Origin: Chthonomonadaceae bacterium
Lineage (GTDB): Bacteria; Armatimonadota; Chthonomonadetes; Chthonomonadales; Chthonomonadaceae
Reading direction: 5' to 3'
Assembly (NCBI GenBank): GCA_027450145.1
Contig: DAIDKH010000011.1
Coordinates: 1 to 64,000, forward strand
DNA: 64,000 bases
Shown: piece after piece, positions 8,329-17,302 of the stretch
How the letters are laid out: each line of letters begins with the position of its first letter
Numbering within the stretch: the first letter of the stretch is position 1
Translations under genes and position numbers: made by a program
The notes under the pieces: generated by a model
Seen by the model: only the letters and a program-made list of their open reading frames with translations
The model's database searches: none
Told to the model about the DNA's origin: nothing

Positions 8329-10779
8329 TTATCCTGCCCCCGGAGGTGGTTTGTGTTTTGTGCAGTATTTGAGCTTTCGAGCCTCGCTCTCGGGCATCCG
8401 AACCGTGATAGTAACAGGGCACCACATGGTGGCCCGTTCGTGGGTTTCCGCACAAAGTGTAACGGTCACCATCTTCTGCGACTTAGTGCTCGTTCGTTTT
8501 CCAGGAAGCGCTACGGATGGTGGTGATGTTTGAGGTAATACTCTTGAACCGTTCGGTTGTTCGGTTGATGTCGCTGGTTGCACGGGCGGTTCTTGAACTG
8601 CTGCTTGGCTCGCGGTTGCCGTTTGAGCCGAGTTTGTCACACCTGAAGCGGTTGTGCCTGGCGTAGGTTGGGCCGCATCCTGTGCAGGTAATGTTGTGTT
8701 CTGAGTCGCCGTAGTATTATTCGTAGCGGAGTTAGAGCTTGACGACGAAGCTGGCGTAGAAACCGGTGGCTTTGAAGCAGCCGGCTGTTCTGGCAGCGGC
8801 ACACCGGATGCTGGTTGAACCTGCGACGCTGCCTTTACAGCAGCGAGATATTTCTGCTCAAGCGGAATGGCATTCACCATGTAGTCATGCCAAATAGGAG
8901 CACAAATTACTCCACCTTGCCCATTCGCCATCGGCATAAATCGCCCATGGCGAAGATCTCCTGCCCAAATGACAGTTGTTAACTCCGGTGTATAACCTGC
9001 GAACCATGCATCTCGGAAGTCGCCTGTCGTACCCGTCTTACCGTGGGCATCTGCAATGATGCCGTTAGACTGGTTCCCCTTGGCCGCTGTACCCGTACCA
9101 TAATCAACAACCGCAGTAAATGCATCATTAAGTTGCGAAATTGTAGAAGATTTAAGGATATTGGGCTGGCTAGATGGCAGGTCTTGCTCTATGATGTTAC
9201 CATCGGAGTCCGAGATACTCTGAATAGCCATCGGCTGATGTTTTGTTCCGCCGTTGGCAACAATCGAATACGCCTCTGCCAAATCAATTGGATGCACGGC
9301 GGACGCGCCTATGGCTGTTGGTAGGTAAGGCGCTAAGTGAGATGTAATTCCCATAAGCTGGGCGTAACTAATCACGGTCCGAATACCCACAAGTGCCGCT
9401 ACTTCCACCGCAATAGTATTCACGGAATGGGCTATGGCGTCGCGGCACGTAAGGTACCGGTAAGTGTATCCTTCAAAGTCGTGGACTGTTTTACCATGAC
9501 CATCAGGGTAGACGATCGGCTTGTCCTGAAAGGTAGTGTCGATACCTGCCTTACCCGTATCAAATGCGCTGGCGTAATCAAACAGCTTGAACGTCGATCC
9601 CGGTTGCCTAAGGCCATAGACAGCTATGTTGAACTGAGACTTGGCAAAACTGCGGCCACCCACCATTGCTCGTATAAAGCCATTGCTATTATCGAGGCAA
9701 ATCAGACAACCCTGATTGCATCCCGTGTAGGATGCAGACTCCAACCCATGTTCCAAATCACGTTCGGCATTTTGCTGCATACCGTAATTTAACGTGGTAA
9801 TGATTTTTACGCCGGTATTCAGAAAATCGCGACCATATCTATGAGCAATGTCATTAAGTACATACCAGACGAAATACGGTGCTTTGAAGTCGTAAGCGGT
9901 GCTTCGTTGGGCCGCAAAGTGCATGGTCTCGTCAACGGCAGTCTGTTCCTGCGCTCCCGAGATGTAACCATAGCGTTTCATCGCGGCTAGCACTTCGTCG
10001 CGGCGACGGAGGGCTCTGTTGGGATGATCGAAGGGGCAGTATGCCGAGGGAAGTTGCGGCAGACCAGCAATAAGTGCCGATTGGGAGAGATCGAGTTGTG
10101 AGGCGTGTTTGCCAAAGTACGTCTCCGCAGCAGCTTCTACACCATACGCCCCGGCGCCATAATACACGTTATTCAAGTAGAGCGAGAGTATCTCATGTTT
10201 CGAGTAGACCTGCTCTATTCTCATGGCAATGAGTGCCTCTCGAACCTTTCGAGAGTATAGCTTCTGCCTACCCACCCCAAAGGCGCCTACGTTTCGAACC
10301 AGCTGCTGTGTAAGAGTACTTGCACCCTCTCGCTTCGAAATTCGCCCCGAAAAATCTGCAATTGCAGCTCGCGCAATACCTTCAAGGTCGATACCAAAAT
10401 GGTGATAAAACCTATGGTCTTCTATCGCAACGGTTGCATTCTGCAGGTTCGGTGCAACTTGGCTCAGGGTTACTGGCACTTTGTCCTGATTATCAATGCG
10501 ACCCAGTAAAACTCCATCCGCTGACCAAATGGTAGTTCCTCTCGGCTTGCTGACATTGTTAACCAGTACTGCGACGTCGGGCAGTTGTTTTGCAAACCTG
10601 TCGAAAACCACCAACCCAGTAAGCAATAATGTGGTCGCAACGGCTTCGGCAATAAGGAAAGCCGTCGCAATGACGGTTTTGACACCGATTTTGCGCTTTA
10701 ACCGGGCAGACCTAGGGGTGTTCACATGTGATTTACGGTTGCTGCCGCTCGCAGGAGTTCGTTCAGGTTTTCGTGTCAT
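8329..10779 (-). CDS. Class A penicillin-binding protein (PBP1A-type transglycosylase/transpeptidase)
   Basis: A bifunctional peptidoglycan synthase anchored in the inner membrane by a helix at residues 35-61. The GT51 domain (about 70-260) carries the catalytic Glu of EDHRFYHHFG and the STLTQQLVRN motif. The transpeptidase domain has SxxK at STFK (397-400), SxN at SVN (453-455) and KTG at 583-585, counted from a TTG two codons upstream of the ATG chosen here. A roughly 150-residue Ser/Thr/Pro/Ala-rich low-complexity stretch (about 640-790) follows, with a short Cys-containing tail. It is first in the operon with ftsE, ftsX and an M23 hydrolase, which places synthesis and cleavage of septal wall under one transcript. 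Confidence 0.93.
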   Translation of the reverse strand: MTRKPERTPASGSNRKSHVNTPRSARLKRKIGVKTVIATAFLIAEAVATTLLLTGLVVFDRFAKQLPDVAVLVNNVSKPRGTTIWSADGVLLGRIDNQDKVPVTLSQVAPNLQNATVAIEDHRFYHHFGIDLEGIARAAIADFSGRISKREGASTLTQQLVRNVGAFGVGRQKLYSRKVREALIAMRIEQVYSKHEILSLYLNNVYYGAGAYGVEAAAETYFGKHASQLDLSQSALIAGLPQLPSAYCPFDHPNRALRRRDEVLAAMKRYGYISGAQEQTAVDETMHFAAQRSTAYDFKAPYFVWYVLNDIAHRYGRDFLNTGVKIITTLNYGMQQNAERDLEHGLESASYTGCNQGCLICLDNSNGFIRAMVGGRSFAKSQFNIAVYGLRQPGSTFKLFDYASAFDTGKAGIDTTFQDKPIVYPDGHGKTVHDFEGYTYRYLTCRDAIAHSVNTIAVEVAALVGIRTVISYAQLMGITSHLAPYLPTAIGASAVHPIDLAEAYSIVANGGTKHQPMAIQSISDSDGNIIEQDLPSSQPNILKSSTISQLNDAFTAVVDYGTGTAAKGNQSNGIIADAHGKTGTTGDFRDAWFAGYTPELTTVIWAGDLRHGRFMPMANGQGGVICAPIWHDYMVNAIPLEQKYLAAVKAASQVQPASGVPLPEQPAASKPPVSTPASSSSSNSATNNTTATQNTTLPAQDAAQPTPGTTASGVTNSAQTATASQAAVQEPPVQPATSTEQPNGSRVLPQTSPPSVALPGKRTSTKSQKMVTVTLCAETHERATMWCPVTITVRMPESEARKLKYCTKHKPPPGAG

Positions 10780-10894
10780 TGCCAAACAGCACCCAATGTT
10801 TGTTTAACGAGTGATAAGCTCAAGCTGGGAAGGCTGAAGCTGTTGCTTACCGCCTTCCCGTTATGCCCTGCATAGTTGGGCCAACTAGTACGCA

Positions 10895-11338
10895 CTATTC
10901 GGCGGGCTCAATTGTAATCGTGTTAATTTTGTCCCCTGCCCGAAGTTCCATCACATGATCTAGTCCACTGGTCACTTCACCAAAAATTGCGTAGGCGCCA
11001 TCGAGGTGACTAGCTGGTGCCAGGGTAATGTAAAATTGGCAGGACGCACTGTCGGGGTGGGCCGACCGTGCCATTGCAAGTACACCGGCTTTGTCATGCT
11101 TTAAGCCCGGGACTATCTCTAGAGTAATATTCTTGCCGGAAGAACCAGTGCCATCGCCTTTTGGGCAGCCACCCTGAATCACAAAATTGGCTACATGACG
11201 ATGAAAAGTAAGTCCATCATAGAACGATTTGTTCGCCAACTCGATAAAATTGCCTGCGGTTAATGGCGCCTGGTCAACAAACAGGTCTACATGTATGGCA
11301 CCCTTACTGGTATCGATTACAGCCGATCGATTGGCCAA
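10895..11338 (-). CDS. Peptidyl-prolyl cis-trans isomerase, cyclophilin type
   Basis: Catalyses cis-trans isomerisation of X-Pro bonds. In 147 residues it has the cyclophilin core: FHRHVANFVIQGGCP, the GLKHDKAGVLAMAR strand-loop, SASCQFYITLAPASHLDG and the FGEVTSGLDHV segment. The catalytic Arg of FHR and the Gln of the QFYI segment are present. No signal peptide is seen, so it is probably cytoplasmic. The start is TTG at 11338, with AGGAGAGA about 6 bases upstream; a longer ATG form would add a 28-residue Arg/Ser-rich leader unlike the family. It diverges from ccrM, and the intervening 112 bp would hold both promoters. Confidence 0.9.
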   Translation of the reverse strand: MANRSAVIDTSKGAIHVDLFVDQAPLTAGNFIELANKSFYDGLTFHRHVANFVIQGGCPKGDGTGSSGKNITLEIVPGLKHDKAGVLAMARSAHPDSASCQFYITLAPASHLDGAYAIFGEVTSGLDHVMELRAGDKINTITIEPAE

Positions 11339-11383
11339 AGTATCTCTCCTGACATTTTTAGATTTCAGACTCCGTCGACTTGC

Positions 11384-11406
11384 ATTGTAGCACACTGTTT
11401 GTGTGC
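11384..11406 (-). promoter_or_regulatory. Possible cyclophilin promoter with an inverted repeat
   Basis: On the minus strand TACAAT (11384-11389) could be a -10 element about 45 bases before the cyclophilin start. Directly upstream, in the spacer position, is the inverted repeat GCACAC-N5-GTGTGC (11390-11406), which might be an operator. No good -35 hexamer is visible. A GANTC site (GACTC, 11368-11372) lies in the same divergent region, 79 bp before ccrM. Confidence 0.35.
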
Positions 11407-11450
11407 CCTGCATGAGCCCCAAACGCCATGCGAGCGGGTAATCTTAATCA

Positions 11451-12596
11451 ATGAAATCAGAATTCTGTCATTCCGTACCGCCGCTTGACACGATAATTTA
11501 TGGTGATTGCCGGGAGGAATTGTACCGCCTGCCCGAAAAATGTGCCGACGTGATCTTTGCAGATCCACCTTACAATCTTCAGTTATCCAACCCTCTGAGG
11601 CGTCCGGATGCTTCGCTGGTCGACGCAGTTGACGACACATGGGACACATTTGCCAACCTAAGGGAATACGATGCCTTCACAAGGGAGTGGCTTACCGCAT
11701 GCCGTCATGTGCTTAAAGATACCGGTACCATTTGGGTAATTGGTTCCTATCACTGCATATTCCGCATAGGTACAATTATGCAGGACCTGGGCTACTGGAT
11801 ACTGAATGACATTGTATGGATTAAGACAAATCCAACACCCAATATGAATGGTACGCGCTTTTGCAACGCGCATGACACTCTGATTTGGGCCAAAAAGTCT
11901 CAGCACGAAAAAGGGTATACGTTTAACTATCGTACTATGAAAGCCGCAAATGACGATGTTCAAATGCGGTCGGACTGGTATATTCCCTTGTGCAACGGTA
12001 GCGAGAGACTGATGACAGACGGGGCAAAATCACATTCCACACAAAAGCCGCTCGCCCTCCTTAAGCGTGTGATAACGGCATCTACACGCCCTGGCATGAC
12101 GGTGCTCGATCCATTTTTCGGAACCGGGACGACTGGCGCAGCCGCAAAAGCGCTGCAGCGCAGGTACATCGGCATAGAACGTGAGCCGCGCTACATTGAA
12201 GCGGCAACCAAGCGTCTTGCTGCCATTGAGCCAGCATCCTGCATTAGTGACAGCGAACAAGTTGACCTGGATGCCCCCAAACCTCGCGTTCCCTTCTCTA
12301 CCCTTGTTGAACTTAGTTTGCTGGCGCCAGGTGACATTCTAACCAGTTCTGACGGTAAGTCGACCGCGATAGTACAAGCGGACGGCACGATTGCGTGCGG
12401 TGAACTGCGCGGTTCCATCCATTCTGTTGCTGCCGCGGCGGCAGGAAAAGCCGCGTGCAATGGCTGGCACAACTGGTTATATAGGAATTCCTCCACAGGT
12501 AACCTGCAGCCAATTGATGCGCTGCGCACCATCGTGCGTCAGCAGTTGTCAAATTCTAAGGATGAGAGGAAACGCTCACAATGCACCTCGTCGTAG
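11451..12596 (+). CDS. ccrM: CcrM-like adenine-N6 DNA methyltransferase (GANTC type) with RAMA domain
   Basis: A beta-class SAM-dependent methyltransferase very like alphaproteobacterial CcrM, which methylates the A of GANTC. The order is motif IV DPPY at residues 38-41 (in VIFADPPYNLQLSNPLRRPD), then LRRPDxSxVDAVDDxWD, GTIWVIGSYHCIFRIG, the FCNAHDTLIWA stretch and motif I DPFFGTGTTG (FxGxG at 222-226). A C-terminal RAMA DNA-contact domain (about 285-366) contains GSIH and the CNGWxxW signature. No restriction endonuclease is adjacent, so it looks like an orphan epigenetic methylase. The GANTC specificity is inferred from whole-length resemblance. Its 3' end overlaps pth by 16 bp. Confidence 0.9.
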   Translation: MKSEFCHSVPPLDTIIYGDCREELYRLPEKCADVIFADPPYNLQLSNPLRRPDASLVDAVDDTWDTFANLREYDAFTREWLTACRHVLKDTGTIWVIGSYHCIFRIGTIMQDLGYWILNDIVWIKTNPTPNMNGTRFCNAHDTLIWAKKSQHEKGYTFNYRTMKAANDDVQMRSDWYIPLCNGSERLMTDGAKSHSTQKPLALLKRVITASTRPGMTVLDPFFGTGTTGAAAKALQRRYIGIEREPRYIEAATKRLAAIEPASCISDSEQVDLDAPKPRVPFSTLVELSLLAPGDILTSSDGKSTAIVQADGTIACGELRGSIHSVAAAAAGKAACNGWHNWLYRNSSTGNLQPIDALRTIVRQQLSNSKDERKRSQCTSS

Positions 12597-13144
12597 GGTT
12601 GGGCAATCCTGGAAAGGAATACGAGGGTACGCGGCACAACGTTGGTTTTGAGGTCATAGAACACCTGGCACATAAGCATCGCATTGCAGTCAATAAACGC
12701 GCACATCAAGCAGTTGTTGGCGATGGCTTGCTAGGTGAGAATCGCGTGATTCTTGCACGCCCCATGACTTACATGAATTTAAGCGGTAACGCAGTGGCTG
12801 CGATTACGCGCTACTACAAAATAGAACCAAGCAGCATAATCGTAGTGCTTGATGACCTTAACCTGCCAGTAGGCAAACTTCGTTTGCGAATGGGCGGCAG
12901 CGCAGGCGGCCAAAACGGACTCGCAAACATCATACTGAGGCTTGGAACCCAGGATATACCACGCATTCGCATCGGAATTGGTGGTGTATCTGGCAGCAAA
13001 ATGGTGTCTCACGTACTTTCGCGGTTTCCCGCAGATGAGCGCACATTGATTGATGAATCCATTGACCGTGCCAGCAGTGCGATAGAAACAGCTGTTGCAC
13101 AGGGCTTCGAAATGGCAATGAACCGGTTCAATGTATCCGCATGA
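12581..13144 (+). CDS. pth: Peptidyl-tRNA hydrolase
   Basis: Releases tRNA from prematurely dropped peptidyl-tRNA in the cytoplasm. The 187-residue length is standard. The N-terminal signature GLGNPGKEYEGTRHNVGF contains the Asn9 and catalytic His19 positions. PMTYMNLSGNAV and the VLDDLNLPVGKLRLRMGGSAGGQNGL segment carry the catalytic-Asp and tRNA-contact regions. It starts inside the last codons of ccrM (16-bp overlap), which suggests translational coupling of the methylase with pth. The sequence after its stop leads straight to the small protein gene and galT on the same strand. Confidence 0.95.
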   Translation: MHLVVGLGNPGKEYEGTRHNVGFEVIEHLAHKHRIAVNKRAHQAVVGDGLLGENRVILARPMTYMNLSGNAVAAITRYYKIEPSSIIVVLDDLNLPVGKLRLRMGGSAGGQNGLANIILRLGTQDIPRIRIGIGGVSGSKMVSHVLSRFPADERTLIDESIDRASSAIETAVAQGFEMAMNRFNVSA

Positions 13145-13198
13145 CGAAGAAAACAACAGGTAAACTATTTGCCGTAAACTGCTTTCCAGGAGGGTAAC

Positions 13199-13357
13199 TT
13201 GCACGTTATCAAAAAATCGATAACCAAGGACGACGGTCGGGCGCTGTACTACTATCATTTTCCGGCGACAGCTACGGAAGAAGAGACCAAAGTCTTTAAT
13301 GATATCGATGGCGAAGTTGAAATAGTGGAGCAAACAGAGGAAACCGCCGATGTCTGA
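13199..13357 (+). CDS. Small acidic protein of unknown function (52 residues)
   Basis: A short gene with a TTG start at 13199 preceded by AGGAGGG at an ideal distance. It begins LHVIKKSITKDDGRALYYYHF and ends in an acidic tail, VEIVEQTEETADV. Its TGA stop lies 8 bp inside the start region of galT, so the two are probably translationally coupled. The strong ribosome binding site, the overlap and the protein-like composition support a real gene. No family is recognised. It has no signal peptide or membrane segment. Position suggests a connection to galT or simply the shared operon with pth; I do not assign a function. Confidence 0.7.
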   Translation: MHVIKKSITKDDGRALYYYHFPATATEEETKVFNDIDGEVEIVEQTEETADV

Positions 13358-14330
13358 GCTGAGATGGAACCCCACATTGGACGAATGGGTGGTGACTGCA
13401 ACGCACCGCCAGGACAGAACATTTTTTCCTCCGCCGGACTACGACCCGCTTGCACCTACGAAACCGGGTGGCTTTCCTACCGAAATACCAGCCCCTGCCT
13501 ATGAAATTGTGGTGTTTGAGAACAAGTTTCCTTCATTCCGGCCAGAGCCCGCGGAACCCTCGGTGCAGGGATCAGTTTTGTACCCCGTTCGTCCGGCAAA
13601 CGGAGTATGTGAAGTCGTCTGTTACACATCCGCTGCGGACGCCGAGCTTGCTAACATGCAGCCAGCCAAGCTGCGCGAGCTTGTACGAGTGTGGGCAGAC
13701 CGCTTTAAAGCTCTGGGTGATAGGCCGTACGTAGATTATGTTTACATCTTTGAGAATAAAGGTAAGGAAATCGGAGTTACCTTACCCCACCCGCACGGTC
13801 AGATCTACGCATATCCCTTTGTCCCGCCCATTCCCGCGAAGGAAGTTGCAGCAGCCCGTGGCTACGCTGCCCGCACAGGCCGTAACCTGTACGATGACAT
13901 TATTGAGCGTGAATCTAATGACGGCCATAGAGTTGTTTGGCGCAACTCGTCCTTCCTTTGCGTTGTGCCCTTCTACGCGCGTTACCCGTACGAAGTACAC
14001 ATCATTGCGATTAGGCCTCACACTTCACTAAACCAGATGGGGAGCGTCGAACTAAACGACCTGGCGGAGGCGCTGCGTGTAATAGGACAGAAATACAATG
14101 CGCTCTGGAACAAATCACTACCTTATATCATGTTGATGCATCAAGCTCCTACAACGGGTGCCAACTACGAGGAGTATCGATTCCACGTGGAGTTTTATCC
14201 CCCTTATCGCACACCAGATAAGTTAAAATACCTTGCAGGCAGTGAAGCTGGGGCAGGTGTGTTCATTAACGACACACATGCCGAGGACACGGCAAAAATC
14301 CTTCGGGATACTGCCCCACTTCAGTCGTAA
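13350..14330 (+). CDS. galT: Galactose-1-phosphate uridylyltransferase
   Basis: Leloir-pathway enzyme that exchanges UMP between UDP-glucose and galactose-1-phosphate, giving UDP-galactose and glucose-1-phosphate. It is a HIT-superfamily protein of 326 residues. The active-site motif HPHGQ occupies residues 147-151 within LPHPHGQIYAYPFVPP, with the uridylylated histidine at 149. The N-terminal RWNPTLDEWVVTATHRQDRTFFPP and the C-terminal EEYRFHVEFYPPYR are typical. No galK or galE is adjacent, so the rest of the pathway is encoded elsewhere. The gene converges with the next one, leaving only 10 bp. Confidence 0.94.
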   Translation: MSELRWNPTLDEWVVTATHRQDRTFFPPPDYDPLAPTKPGGFPTEIPAPAYEIVVFENKFPSFRPEPAEPSVQGSVLYPVRPANGVCEVVCYTSAADAELANMQPAKLRELVRVWADRFKALGDRPYVDYVYIFENKGKEIGVTLPHPHGQIYAYPFVPPIPAKEVAAARGYAARTGRNLYDDIIERESNDGHRVVWRNSSFLCVVPFYARYPYEVHIIAIRPHTSLNQMGSVELNDLAEALRVIGQKYNALWNKSLPYIMLMHQAPTTGANYEEYRFHVEFYPPYRTPDKLKYLAGSEAGAGVFINDTHAEDTAKILRDTAPLQS

Positions 14331-14340
14331 TATTGTTTCG

Positions 14341-14997
14341 CTAATCCTGAAAATCTCGCGGTGTATCTACCTCTATGTGACCGTTGGCGTACAATATGAC
14401 AGTTTTACGATCTTCGTACTTGCCATCGCCATGCGGAAATGAGAGCAGTTTGAACAGTGCCTGCCGTCCCGCTTCAGTGTTCTGCGGTGGGATGGCTACG
14501 CTGGTGTTCATGGGAGCACCAGGCTTCTCTATGATGAGGACGAGAGCATCCGGAGGACATATCTGCTTCGTCGTATTCTTACTGGGAATGAAGCTGGACG
14601 TTGGATTGAAGTCATATCCGGCGGCCAACGAGTTATAGACATATCCTATCTCTCGACCGCTGCCCGGGCCATGAAGGTAAGACATTCTTCCACCGGGTTG
14701 ATCCGATGCGGAAGGCAGTTCAGCAGCAACACAATCCGACCAATGATCTACCGGAGGTAATTTGCCCTCCCAATCTAGTGCATATTCTCTAAACGCCTTG
14801 TAAATTGCTGCCTCGTTGTCCTTTGCAATAACGATATCCCGTTGTGCCTTGAAGCCCAGGAAAACGTGGTACGCCCCAAAAATAACAGCTGCACTCACGA
14901 TAATTACGAAGAAAAGGCTAATCCTGCTAAGTTGTCTCTGACCCAAGCCAAGCCTAACGGTTGCACGCGGCTTTGATGGGCCAAGCAGAGAGAACAT
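14341..14997 (-). CDS. Membrane-anchored protein with pseudopilin-like architecture, unknown function
   Basis: A 218-residue protein with one N-terminal transmembrane helix (about residues 27-48, RISLFFVIIVSAAVIFGAYHVFLG) and a globular remainder outside the membrane. It has no prepilin GFTLIE cleavage motif. The segment after the helix (AIYKAFREYALDWEGKLPPVDHWSDC) and the late DGKYEDRKTVILYANGHIEV resemble the DUF1559/type II pseudopilin C-terminal layout, in which the sequence ends with a displayed-date or growth-of-grid type beta segment. That resemblance is only architectural. The start is ATG 14997, with AAAGGTGG nine bases upstream. It may form an independent transcript. Confidence 0.6.
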   Translation of the reverse strand: MFSLLGPSKPRATVRLGLGQRQLSRISLFFVIIVSAAVIFGAYHVFLGFKAQRDIVIAKDNEAAIYKAFREYALDWEGKLPPVDHWSDCVAAELPSASDQPGGRMSYLHGPGSGREIGYVYNSLAAGYDFNPTSSFIPSKNTTKQICPPDALVLIIEKPGAPMNTSVAIPPQNTEAGRQALFKLLSFPHGDGKYEDRKTVILYANGHIEVDTPRDFQD

Positions 14998-15101
14998 GTA
15001 AATGCCACCTTTCACACGCCACACAGATATGATTATGCGTCTGCATAATCTACGTCGGTTAGATTAGTGGGCGTTCCCGATCAAGATTGGAGACGTTCGT
15101 C

Positions 15102-17186
15102 GTGCTAAACCTCGCCCAGCAAGAACAGGTTCTTCGAGATTTCATATCCATGTTAATGGACGAGGACGTTCAGCTGATCTATAGTCAATACACCGGCCAA
15201 CCAGCAGACGACAATCTAGACGCCGAGTTTAGATGTGCACGACTCGCAACTATTATGACACGGGCCGAAAGCACCAGGACAGTCCTCGCTACGCTCGACA
15301 TCGCCTCGTTGACAGTGCTCGCTTGCATTTGTGCGGCGATACCTTGTAACGGCGGTATTTTAGAGGAGTCGGCGTTATCAATTATTTTGAACCCACTAAG
15401 CAGTGAAAATGCAACCCTTGTGCTTGGCTCTCTAACGAATTGCATCTTGCTCGTACCGGTGCACGGCGGTTACATGGTGCGGTATTCGGTTTGCCAGGAA
15501 ATAAAGCACTTTATTCAACTTCCGCTGAGCCTATCCGACATCGTGCAGACGAAAGGCAGCGGACCGTCCTACATTGATGTTCAAGGAAATGTGTTTTCGG
15601 CCAAATCGGGTGCAGAAATATTGCAAAATGCAGGGAATCTGTTAGCCCATGATCGAATTGGGGCCGAGACCACAGACTTAATCAAATTGTTGTTGTCAAA
15701 CGGCGGAGTAATCCGCGCTAATGAGTTACTACAAATAGATTTATGCTTCACAAGCTCGTCGCTCATTTCACTTGACGCACTTGTTCCTGGTGCCCGACAA
15801 CTGGCTTGCGAAGGCATCCTTTTGCCAATTATGGATCACGGGCGACTAGTTCAATTCGTACTGCCCGGCGAGGCTGCTGCAACACTCTACATACCAGTGC
15901 ATTGCGAGGCTTTTGCGCTCGATGTACGCGCAATTGAGACCCTTGAAGGCGAGGTGGCACGTGAAGAACGCCATACCACCCTCCGTGAAGACATGGCGGC
16001 CTTTTTAGCCGCAGTTGTGATATCTCGGGTGACAGCCACGCAGAAAATGGAGATGAGTCGTTTAGGAGTTAAGCGCGCAGCAAAGCGTGCGAATCTGCCA
16101 ACCAATAGGTATCTGGATTTTATTCAGACTCTGGCAGAAGAGCTTCAACTAATAAAAGTTAATGAAAATAGCGGGTTCGTTGAGCTAGCAGTTAACGGTC
16201 AACATTGGCTTACCCTTAGTTCACATCGGCAGCAGATGGAGCTTATTGACGCATGGTTAGACAGTCGGGAGCTTTACGAATATGCCGATGCGCACGGCGA
16301 GAGAATGCCCGCGGGGTATTCCTCCCAGTGGACCCGGGCAATCCGTTACACGTCATGTTGGGAGCTGCTAGGTGGATTGAAAGCAGGCGCGATTACTCCT
16401 TCTATGTTCGCTCATTTTCTCGCATGGCGCATACCAGCCGCAGCCAAGCTGTTCGTTGGCCGACCTAACTACAACGACGAAAATGGCCTGCAAGTATTTG
16501 CAGAGAGGCTGATTACCGAATCGATGTTCTGGTTAGGATTGTTGAAGCAGGTTGCGGTGAAGCTATACGATCAGGATGGACCATACGATAAGTTAGTTAC
16601 CGCTTACACCTTAGACACTTACGGCTACGACTTAGTCGAGACGGATTATATGGCAGGCGACGGTGAAGTTAGTTCGCAAATGGATCATTGCATCCTTCTG
16701 GGAAATGGGGAGCTTATTGTTCCACCAAATTTGCCTACCGGGAACCTTTTTTCACTCTTATTCATATGCGACCGCCGTCCAAACTCCCGCACACTCCAGA
16801 TTACGCGCAATTCACTGCGCCATGCGTTTTCTGTAGGTCTCAGCAATGACACTGTACGCTCAATCCTTAAGAGTTGCGATGTTACGGAAGTGCCACAGGC
16901 GATTGACTTCCTACTAGACGAATTATGGGAGCAGCAGCGACAATGCAGCATAGGTACAGCGTCGGTATACATCTCCATAGAATCCCAAGCTACTGTAGAT
17001 AAGCTGATGGAAACCGATGCGCTACACAGTTTCGACCCTGTACGCATCTCCCCAACCGTGCTAATACTGCGCGCCGGTAACAAATTGGAAATACGAAAGG
17101 CACTTACGACATTAGGTCTATTGGCGCGAGATAACGATGAGTTAATTGCGTCTATAGACTTTTCTAAAGTCTGTTCAAAAACCTGA
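15102..17186 (+). CDS. XPB/Ssl2 N-terminal-domain-like (Helicase_C_3) protein without helicase motor
   Basis: A protein of about 694 residues, mostly helical and probably cytoplasmic. The C-terminal third contains LGNGELIVPPNLPTGNLFSLLF followed by LQITRNSLRHAFSVGLSNDTVRSIL and PQAIDFLLDEL. This is the pattern of the helicase-associated XPB/Ssl2 N-terminal domain (PF13625-type) found in stand-alone bacterial proteins. No Walker A or DEAH motif is seen, so it is not itself a helicase. The start is likely GTG 15102, with GGAG 9 bases upstream; TTG 15087 is an alternative. The partner, perhaps a separate XPB-type helicase, is not in this window. The gene is monocistronic by spacing. Confidence 0.55.
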   Translation: MLNLAQQEQVLRDFISMLMDEDVQLIYSQYTGQPADDNLDAEFRCARLATIMTRAESTRTVLATLDIASLTVLACICAAIPCNGGILEESALSIILNPLSSENATLVLGSLTNCILLVPVHGGYMVRYSVCQEIKHFIQLPLSLSDIVQTKGSGPSYIDVQGNVFSAKSGAEILQNAGNLLAHDRIGAETTDLIKLLLSNGGVIRANELLQIDLCFTSSSLISLDALVPGARQLACEGILLPIMDHGRLVQFVLPGEAAATLYIPVHCEAFALDVRAIETLEGEVAREERHTTLREDMAAFLAAVVISRVTATQKMEMSRLGVKRAAKRANLPTNRYLDFIQTLAEELQLIKVNENSGFVELAVNGQHWLTLSSHRQQMELIDAWLDSRELYEYADAHGERMPAGYSSQWTRAIRYTSCWELLGGLKAGAITPSMFAHFLAWRIPAAAKLFVGRPNYNDENGLQVFAERLITESMFWLGLLKQVAVKLYDQDGPYDKLVTAYTLDTYGYDLVETDYMAGDGEVSSQMDHCILLGNGELIVPPNLPTGNLFSLLFICDRRPNSRTLQITRNSLRHAFSVGLSNDTVRSILKSCDVTEVPQAIDFLLDELWEQQRQCSIGTASVYISIESQATVDKLMETDALHSFDPVRISPTVLILRAGNKLEIRKALTTLGLLARDNDELIASIDFSKVCSKT

Positions 17187-17302
17187 GAAGGAACTAGCTA
17201 GTGCGGCATAGAAAACAGTAACACGGCACGCTCAATGGAATTGACGGCCAAAAAAGGGTCCATAGGTTACCCAAATATTTACGGGAGGCACAGATCGCCC
17301 CG

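Noticed and set aside
12779-13375. 198-residue minus-strand open frame
   Set aside because: Antisense to pth and the 52-codon gene; composition is irregular and no ribosome binding site is present.
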